Source of the DNA: Caryophanales bacterium | GTDB lineage: Bacteria > Bacillota_I > Bacilli_A > RF39 > UBA660 | Reading direction: 5' to 3' | NCBI GenBank assembly: GCA_016291895.1 | Contig: JAEEZO010000052.1 | Location: forward strand, 1-6,266 | Length of the DNA stretch: 6,266 nucleotides | In this document: piece after piece, positions 1 to 3,941 of the stretch | How the letters are laid out: each line of letters starts with the position of its first letter | Position numbering within the stretch: position 1 is the first letter of the stretch | The notes under the pieces: generated by a model | Told to the model about the DNA's origin: nothing | The model's database searches: none | The model's input: the letters and a program-made list of their open reading frames with translations, nothing else | Position numbers and translations under genes: made by a program

Positions 1-434
1 TAGCCATCATCTTTTCCATTATTATTCGTTGTCCAGCCAACAAAAGAATAACCAATTTTTACAAATTTAGAACTTTTAATTGAACACAATTCCCCATTAG
101 TGCAAACTTGATGAGAGGTAAATCCAGCATTTGCACCATTTCCATGATAAATAATTATAAATTTATTTTTTTCTTTTTTAGCCCACATCGCATATAGTAT
201 TAATTGATTGTTCTTAATACCATATTGTCCATTGATATATTTCCATGTTCCACCCCATTCGGTCCAGCCAAAGCCATCATCTTGTCCATTACTTTTGGTT
301 GTCCAGCCAACAAAAACATACCCATCTCTTTGAAAGCTATTATTCTTTATTTGGCATTGTTTGTTAGTATTACACTCATGACTTTTGACTTGTCCTTTAA
401 CGTTTTTATTACCGCCATTATATATTATTTCATA
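1..434 (-). repeat. Tandem InlB-type repeat, about 270-base period (second copy incomplete)
   Basis: The 15-base string GTCCAGCCAACAAAA occurs on the plus strand at 31-45 and again at 301-315, exactly 270 bases (90 codons) apart, within longer similar stretches (CATCATCTT-TCCATTA before, ATA-CC after). It encodes the FVGWTT core of each module. The C-x5-C pairs are also 90 residues apart. The second copy runs off the window, so the total copy number is unknown. Confidence 0.8.
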
Positions 435-581
435 GGTATTATTATTACTTAAAGAAGATATCTTTGGATCATTCTTTTTTTCATCATTATTTAACCTTTC
501 TCTTATTAATATCATCGATATTGCAATTCCAATTAATAACACTATAAGTATAAATCGTTTCATATAAATCTTCTTTTTCAT
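1..581 (-). CDS. Exported InlB-repeat (Flg_new-like) surface protein, N-terminal part, cut by window edge
   Basis: The frame is open from ATG at 581-579 to the window edge, giving 193 codons; the C-terminus lies outside. I chose this start because AGAGG sits 5 bases upstream; a second Met at residue 7 lacks as good a site. Residues 1-8 are basic (MKKKIYMK), followed by a hydrophobic helix at about 10-26 and then charged residues, so this is a signal peptide or, as no clear cleavage site is seen, an uncleaved signal anchor. After a short polar linker come two copies of an InlB B-repeat/Listeria-Bacteroides-type module, from about residue 50 and 140. Each has GY-FVGWTT--NG-DDG; the first continues through GWTEWGGTW and NGQYGI to LYAMW, and the second is cut after DDGY. 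Each copy has a C-x5-C pair (C70/C76, C160/C166), probably a disulfide. Such repeats are extracellular spacers or adhesion modules; the actual role is unknown because the rest of the protein is missing. It has its own promoter just after purF. Confidence 0.85.
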   Translation of the reverse strand, partial: MKKKIYMKRFILIVLLIGIAISMILIRERLNNDEKKNDPKISSLSNNNTYEIIYNGGNKNVKGQVKSHECNTNKQCQIKNNSFQRDGYVFVGWTTKSNGQDDGFGWTEWGGTWKYINGQYGIKNNQLILYAMWAKKEKNKFIIIYHGNGANAGFTSHQVCTNGELCSIKSSKFVKIGYSFVGWTTNNNGKDDG

Positions 582-604
582 TTATTCCTCTATCTTACAA
601 CTCA

Positions 605-633
605 ATTATATATTAAAAAGAGTAGTCAATCAA
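605..633 (-). promoter_or_regulatory. Sigma-A-type promoter for the InlB-repeat gene
   Basis: On the minus strand TTGATT (633-628) is followed after exactly 17 bases by a perfect TATAAT (610-605). A start point near 598 would give a leader of about 17 bases, just long enough for the AGAGG ribosome binding site at 591-587. The promoter lies wholly in the 64-base gap after purF. I see no convincing terminator for purF there, so read-through from purF may add to expression. Confidence 0.65.
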
Positions 634-645
634 TTATTATAAAAT

Positions 646-2037
646 CTACATTTTTGTTTTTACTGGGTATTTACCTGTAAAACATCCACGACATATTTTA
701 AGTTTATTAACAAGTTCTGGTAGTCTTTCTACTCTTAAATATTCAAGACTATCAGCTCCTATTATCTTACATATTTCTTCTTTTGTATGATTATACGTAA
801 TTAATTCTTCTTTTTTAGGAACATCTATTCCAAAGAAACATGGACATATAAATGGTGGTGAACTAATTCGCATATGTATTTCTTTAGCTCCTGCTTCTCT
901 TAATAAATTAATTATTTCTCTACTTGTTGTACCACGTACAATAGAGTCATCTATTAAAACAATTCTTTTATCTTTAACAACTTCTTTTAAGACATTCAAC
1001 TTTATTTTAACCGCGATTGTTCTTTCACTTTGTTCAGGTTTTATAAAAGTTCTACCAATATAACTATTCTTAACAAAAGCATCTGCATAGGGAATTTTAG
1101 CTTTTTTTGCAAAACCTTTAGCTCCTGTATTACCTGAATTAGGTACACCTACTACCAAGTCAGCATCTACATAAGAATCTTTTGCTAAGAATTCACCAGC
1201 TTTAAACCTTGCATTATAGACACTAACATTATCAATATAACTATCTTCACGAGAAAAATATATATATTCAAAAATACATCTTCCTCTTTTAGATTCAGTA
1301 ATGACATTATCTTTTACTGATGATATACCATCCTTTGTTATGGTTACGATTTCTCCTGGTTCAACATCACGAACATATGTTGCTCCAATAGTATCAAAAG
1401 CACATGTTTCACTTGATAAAATATAAGAATTATCTAATTTACCAATTGCTAATGGTTTAAAGCCATGAGGATCTCTTACACCAATAAGTTTTTTAGGAGA
1501 TGCTATTACTAAAGAATAAGCTCCTTTTATTATTTTCATCGTCTTAGAAATTGCTTCTTCAATACTTTTTGATCTAACTCTTTCTCTAGCAATAAAATAA
1601 GCGATTACTTCAGAATCAATTGTAGTATGAAAAATAGCTCCATTTTTTTGCAATCTTTCTCTTAATTCATTAGTATTAACTAAATTACCATTATGAGCTA
1701 CAGCTAATGTTCCTTTAATATAATTAAGTGCTAGGGGTTGGGCATTTTCTTTAACACTTTCCCCTGTTGTTGAATATCTAACATGTCCTATACCTAAATT
1801 ACCTTCTAAGGACTTAATAATATCTTTATTAAAGACTTGGCTTACTAATCCCATATCTTTATAACATACAATATTTTTTTCATTTATATTGGTATTACTA
1901 ACAGCGATACCACAACTTTCTTGACCACGATGTTGAAGAGCAAGTAATCCATAATAAATAATATTACTTACATTCTTTCCATCCAAATCATATATTCCAA
2001 ATACCCCACATGCTTCTTTTATCTCACTATTTTTCAT
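646..2037 (-). CDS. purF: Amidophosphoribosyltransferase (glutamine PRPP amidotransferase)
   Basis: It catalyses the committed first step of de novo purine synthesis in the cytosol: PRPP plus glutamine gives 5-phosphoribosylamine. The 463 residues are near the Bacillus subtilis-type length. The start is ATG at 2037-2035, with AGGA 6 bases upstream. The sequence reads MKNSEIKEA then Cys10, so a 9-residue propeptide is expected to be removed to expose the N-terminal Cys nucleophile of the class II glutaminase domain (about 10-235). Supporting motifs are HRGQES (36-41), HVRYST (85-90) and HNGNL (115-119). The phosphoribosyltransferase domain has the flexible loop KNSYIGRTFI (323-332) and the PRPP-binding signature VLIDDSIVRGTTS (360-372). 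Cys254, Cys400, Cys449 and Cys452 match the four [4Fe-4S] ligands of the oxygen-sensitive Bacillus-type enzyme. No other pur gene is in view, so it appears to be a single-gene unit with its own promoter. Confidence 0.98.
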   Translation of the reverse strand: MKNSEIKEACGVFGIYDLDGKNVSNIIYYGLLALQHRGQESCGIAVSNTNINEKNIVCYKDMGLVSQVFNKDIIKSLEGNLGIGHVRYSTTGESVKENAQPLALNYIKGTLAVAHNGNLVNTNELRERLQKNGAIFHTTIDSEVIAYFIARERVRSKSIEEAISKTMKIIKGAYSLVIASPKKLIGVRDPHGFKPLAIGKLDNSYILSSETCAFDTIGATYVRDVEPGEIVTITKDGISSVKDNVITESKRGRCIFEYIYFSREDSYIDNVSVYNARFKAGEFLAKDSYVDADLVVGVPNSGNTGAKGFAKKAKIPYADAFVKNSYIGRTFIKPEQSERTIAVKIKLNVLKEVVKDKRIVLIDDSIVRGTTSREIINLLREAGAKEIHMRISSPPFICPCFFGIDVPKKEELITYNHTKEEICKIIGADSLEYLRVERLPELVNKLKICRGCFTGKYPVKTKM

Positions 2038-2063
2038 ACATCATCCTATTTTTAAAATAATAT

Positions 2064-2113
2064 AATAAGTATAATTTATATAATCATGATTTTCAACAAA
2101 TTTCATACTTATT
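2064..2113. promoter_or_regulatory. Inverted repeat around the purF promoter, possible operator
   Basis: AATAAGTAT (2064-2072) and its exact reverse complement ATACTTATT (2105-2113) lie 41 bases apart start to start, close to four helical turns. One arm overlaps the -10 box and the other lies just upstream of the -35 box. A 10-base perfect palindrome, AATCATGATT (2082-2091), lies between them in the promoter spacer. The layout would suit a dimeric repressor, but in such AT-rich DNA a 9-base arm may be chance. It does not resemble the B. subtilis PurBox. Confidence 0.3.
2068..2096 (-). promoter_or_regulatory. purF promoter
   Basis: On the minus strand TTGAAA (2096-2091) and TATACT (2073-2068) are separated by exactly 17 bases, each matching the sigma-A consensus at 5 of 6 positions. 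A start point near 2061 leaves a leader of about 24 bases containing the AGGA ribosome binding site. That leader is too short for a purine riboswitch or T-box, so any control must act at the promoter or by another route. Confidence 0.7.
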
Positions 2114-2115
2114 TC

Positions 2116-2155
2116 AAAAAAAACAAAAAACTAATTTTATTTAGCTTTTTGTTTT
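2116..2155 (-). terminator. Intrinsic terminator overlapping the stop codon of the 119-residue gene
   Basis: In the minus-strand transcript a 15-pair stem (2155-2141 with 2134-2120, including one G-U pair) closes a 6-base loop and runs into a run of eight U (2123-2116), half of it inside the stem. The stem is almost all A-U, with one G-C, one C-G and one G-U pair. It includes the last codons and the TAA stop (2139-2137). It separates this gene from purF. On the plus strand no T-run follows, so it works in one direction only. Confidence 0.7.
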
Positions 2156-2496
2156 CCATCTCGAAGTTGATCACGAATTGGCTTATACATCTCTTTTAAA
2201 TGTGCATAAATGGGAGTAACTAAGTTTGATAGTATAATTTTATCTTCAAGCAATCTATCTTCCCCATATACTATGGCTTCAAGAAGAGCTTGATCTTTTG
2301 GCTTTATTCCCATTGCTAAAAGATAATATTCATCATAAGTATATCCATCACATGCATATAATTTTTCTCCATTATGTAAACAATAGATATTTAAACCTAA
2401 ACTATTACATTTCATTAAATACCTTATTACATCATCAATTGTATTTAACTCCATAGCCTCTTGTTCACTAACTAAAACAGCGTCTTCTCTTTTCAT
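2137..2496 (-). CDS. Small cytosolic protein of unknown function, 119 residues
   Basis: I do not recognise a family. The start ATG at 2496-2494 has a purine-rich AGAGGGAG site about 5 bases upstream, which strongly supports a real gene. No signal peptide or membrane segment is visible. The N-terminal part (about 1-35) is acidic and probably helical. A beta-hairpin-like stretch follows at about 36-50 (NIYCLHNGEKLYACDG), then a helical, charged C-terminal half (about 55-113) with EYYLLAMGIKPKDQALL and a basic tail. Three Cys (30, 39, 49) show no metal-site spacing. The gene has its own promoter and terminator, so it is probably not part of the surface-protein operon upstream or of the purF unit downstream. 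Small soluble size would fit a regulator or adaptor, but nothing in the sequence shows this. Confidence 0.8.
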   Translation of the reverse strand: MKREDAVLVSEQEAMELNTIDDVIRYLMKCNSLGLNIYCLHNGEKLYACDGYTYDEYYLLAMGIKPKDQALLEAIVYGEDRLLEDKIILSNLVTPIYAHLKEMYKPIRDQLRDGKQKAK

Positions 2497-2517
2497 ATAA
2501 TCTCCCTCTTCAATATC

Positions 2518-2526
2518 ATTGTATCA
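2518..2526 (-). promoter_or_regulatory. Probable extended -10 promoter for the 119-residue gene
   Basis: On the minus strand TGATACAAT (2526-2518) gives an extended -10 element (TG-n-TACAAT, 5 of 6 matches to TATAAT). The -35 position at 17-base spacing is only weakly matched (TTTTAA). A start point near 2511 leaves a leader of about 15 bases carrying the AGAGGGAG site. The element lies between the terminator of the upstream operon and this gene, as expected for a separate unit. Confidence 0.45.
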
Positions 2527-2564
2527 AATTATTATTAACTTTAAAATATTACTTAACATTTTAC

Positions 2565-2589
2565 AAAAAAGACTAGATTACTCTAGTCT
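2565..2589 (-). terminator. Intrinsic terminator of the protease/surface-protein operon
   Basis: In the minus-strand transcript GACTAGA (2588-2582) pairs perfectly with TCTAGTC (2577-2571) around a GTAA loop, extended by one A-U pair, and continues straight into six U (2570-2565). The stem begins on the last base of the TAG stop codon of the membrane-anchored protein. It closes the two-gene operon and insulates the next gene. Confidence 0.85.
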
Positions 2590-3940
2590 ATCTTTTATTT
2601 TTCTTTTTACCGTTTAATATTATAACGATTAATGATACTATTGCTAATAATTCAAGTACCGAAATAACAATCCAAATGGTGTTATTTTCTTTTTTAACTT
2701 CATCTTCTTTTGGTTCAAGAATTGGATCTTTAGCTAAAGGAATTTCTTCTTTCTTTTCTTCTTCACCAATTTTATAAACATTAAATAAATATTCGTTAGC
2801 ATCACCATTTTCAGCTGTAATAATTACTTTTACAACATTTAATCCAGGTTTTAAATCAGTATTATTTTCAATAGAAACTAAAGCTTTACTGTCATTTGTT
2901 TTTATATCAAATTCTACTTCATTAACATCTTCATCAACTAAAACATTATATTTTTTAGTATCACTACTAAATTTAATATCATAATTAGCTACATTTATAG
3001 ATTTAACAGTATTATCTGTACTTAATTTTCCATAATTACCATCTTCATCTTGTCTAGCAATTTTTAATACATATGTTTTTGTAGATTCATTTTCAGCTTT
3101 AACGACAATTTTAAATTCATTAACATAATCATTTAAGGTTTTTTTACCAATACCAGATACACTAGCACGAGAATCTTCTGCAATAGCACTTATATTTATT
3201 TCATTAACATTATGATCTAATTTTACTAAATAACTTAATGTACTTTTATTAAAATCAAATGTACCAATATCAATCGTTAATGATTTTAAATAATTATTAC
3301 TACTTCTTGGATCTGGTTTATTAACAATAATTGTATATGTTTTTTTAGAACCATTTTCTGCTGTTACTGTAACATTAAAAGTGTTTTTTCCATAATGAAG
3401 AGTTTTTGTTCCTGTTCCTGATATACTAGCTTTTGAATCTTCTGCTGTTGCACTAATAGATATACTCTTATCTGAATTATCTTTCAAAGTATAATATGTT
3501 TTAGAACTTGAAAATCCTGGTACGGTTGTTCCATTTACTTTTAAACTAGATAAGGTATTAACACCAGATTTTGGTTTAGTAACTGTAACGGTTTTTGTTA
3601 AGTTAACATCTTTGGTACCACCAGAACCACTAGTAATATCGCCTGTTACTTTAAAAGTAATTGTTCCTTCACTTGTTGCTTTACAAGATAAAGAGAATTT
3701 CTTTGTTGTACTTTTACCATTAGAAGTAACATCAGCTTCTTTTTTAGAACAACTTGCGGCACCAGTACCTGTTATTTTAACATTCCATGCAGCTGTATCA
3801 CTTAATGTTACTGTTACATTAACTGATTTACCTTTTTCAACAGAACTTTTATCAGTACTAATTGTTGCATTAGGGGCTGCTAAAACAACTTGTGGTAAAA
3901 ATAATATCATTGCAATTATTAAATATAATTTTTTCTTCAT
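2588..3940 (-). CDS. Membrane-anchored surface protein with Ig-like and three cadherin-like beta-sandwich domains
   Basis: This 450-residue protein has a clear Sec signal peptide: MKKK, a hydrophobic core at 5-20, and likely cleavage after VLA (19-21) or one residue later. Residues about 24-122 form a Ser/Thr-rich Ig-like domain with a lone Cys pair (C64, C86), probably a disulfide. Three repeats of the cadherin-like beta-sandwich type (Pfam Cadherin-like, PF12733 by my reading) follow at about 129-208, 218-296 and 312-390. The first two share the AEDS-AS-SG-G-KTL core and all three share AEN----Y near the end. A charged Glu/Lys/Pro stalk (about 392-420) leads to one TM helix (422-443) and a basic tail (KKKNKR), so the bulk faces outside; no LPXTG motif is present. 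Its ribosome binding site lies inside the end of the dockerin-protease gene, with one base between the genes. A scaffold, receptor or cofactor for that protease is inferred from context. Confidence 0.93.
   Translation of the reverse strand: MKKKLYLIIAMILFLPQVVLAAPNATISTDKSSVEKGKSVNVTVTLSDTAAWNVKITGTGAASCSKKEADVTSNGKSTTKKFSLSCKATSEGTITFKVTGDITSGSGGTKDVNLTKTVTVTKPKSGVNTLSSLKVNGTTVPGFSSSKTYYTLKDNSDKSISISATAEDSKASISGTGTKTLHYGKNTFNVTVTAENGSKKTYTIIVNKPDPRSSNNYLKSLTIDIGTFDFNKSTLSYLVKLDHNVNEINISAIAEDSRASVSGIGKKTLNDYVNEFKIVVKAENESTKTYVLKIARQDEDGNYGKLSTDNTVKSINVANYDIKFSSDTKKYNVLVDEDVNEVEFDIKTNDSKALVSIENNTDLKPGLNVVKVIITAENGDANEYLFNVYKIGEEEKKEEIPLAKDPILEPKEDEVKKENNTIWIVISVLELLAIVSLIVIILNGKKKNKR
2771..3556 (-). 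repeat. Three cadherin-like protein repeats, about 80-95 codons apart
   Basis: The coding region holds three diverged copies at residues about 129-208, 218-296 and 312-390 of the membrane-anchored protein. Each starts with a L-SL/VKSI-type strand and ends near AEN----Y-I/L/F-V-K. Copies 1 and 2 are closest (AEDSKASISGTGTKTL against AEDSRASVSGIGKKTL); copy 3 has diverged (TNDSKALVSIENN). Identity at DNA level is low, so this is an old duplication. Confidence 0.8.
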
Positions 3941-3941
3941 C

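Noticed and set aside
204..452. Plus-strand open frame of 82 codons with hydrophobic stretches
   Set aside because: It is wholly antisense to the InlB-repeat gene, whose frame has clear domains; there is no ribosome binding site or family signal on the plus strand.
1051..1071. Ser325 in the PurF flexible loop (KNSY rather than KNRY) as a possible active-site defect
   Set aside because: Small residues occur at this place in other bacterial PurF proteins (for example KNAY as I recall in mycobacteria), and all other key residues are intact.
2027..2044. Five-codon frame (MMYEK) overlapping the purF start, as a possible leader peptide
   Set aside because: Its ATG directly abuts the AGGA motif, too close for initiation, while AGGA is well spaced for the purF ATG.
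2038..2136. Purine riboswitch or PurBox upstream of purF
   Set aside because: The leader after the promoter is only about 24 bases, and no inverted CGAA-type boxes or riboswitch core are present.
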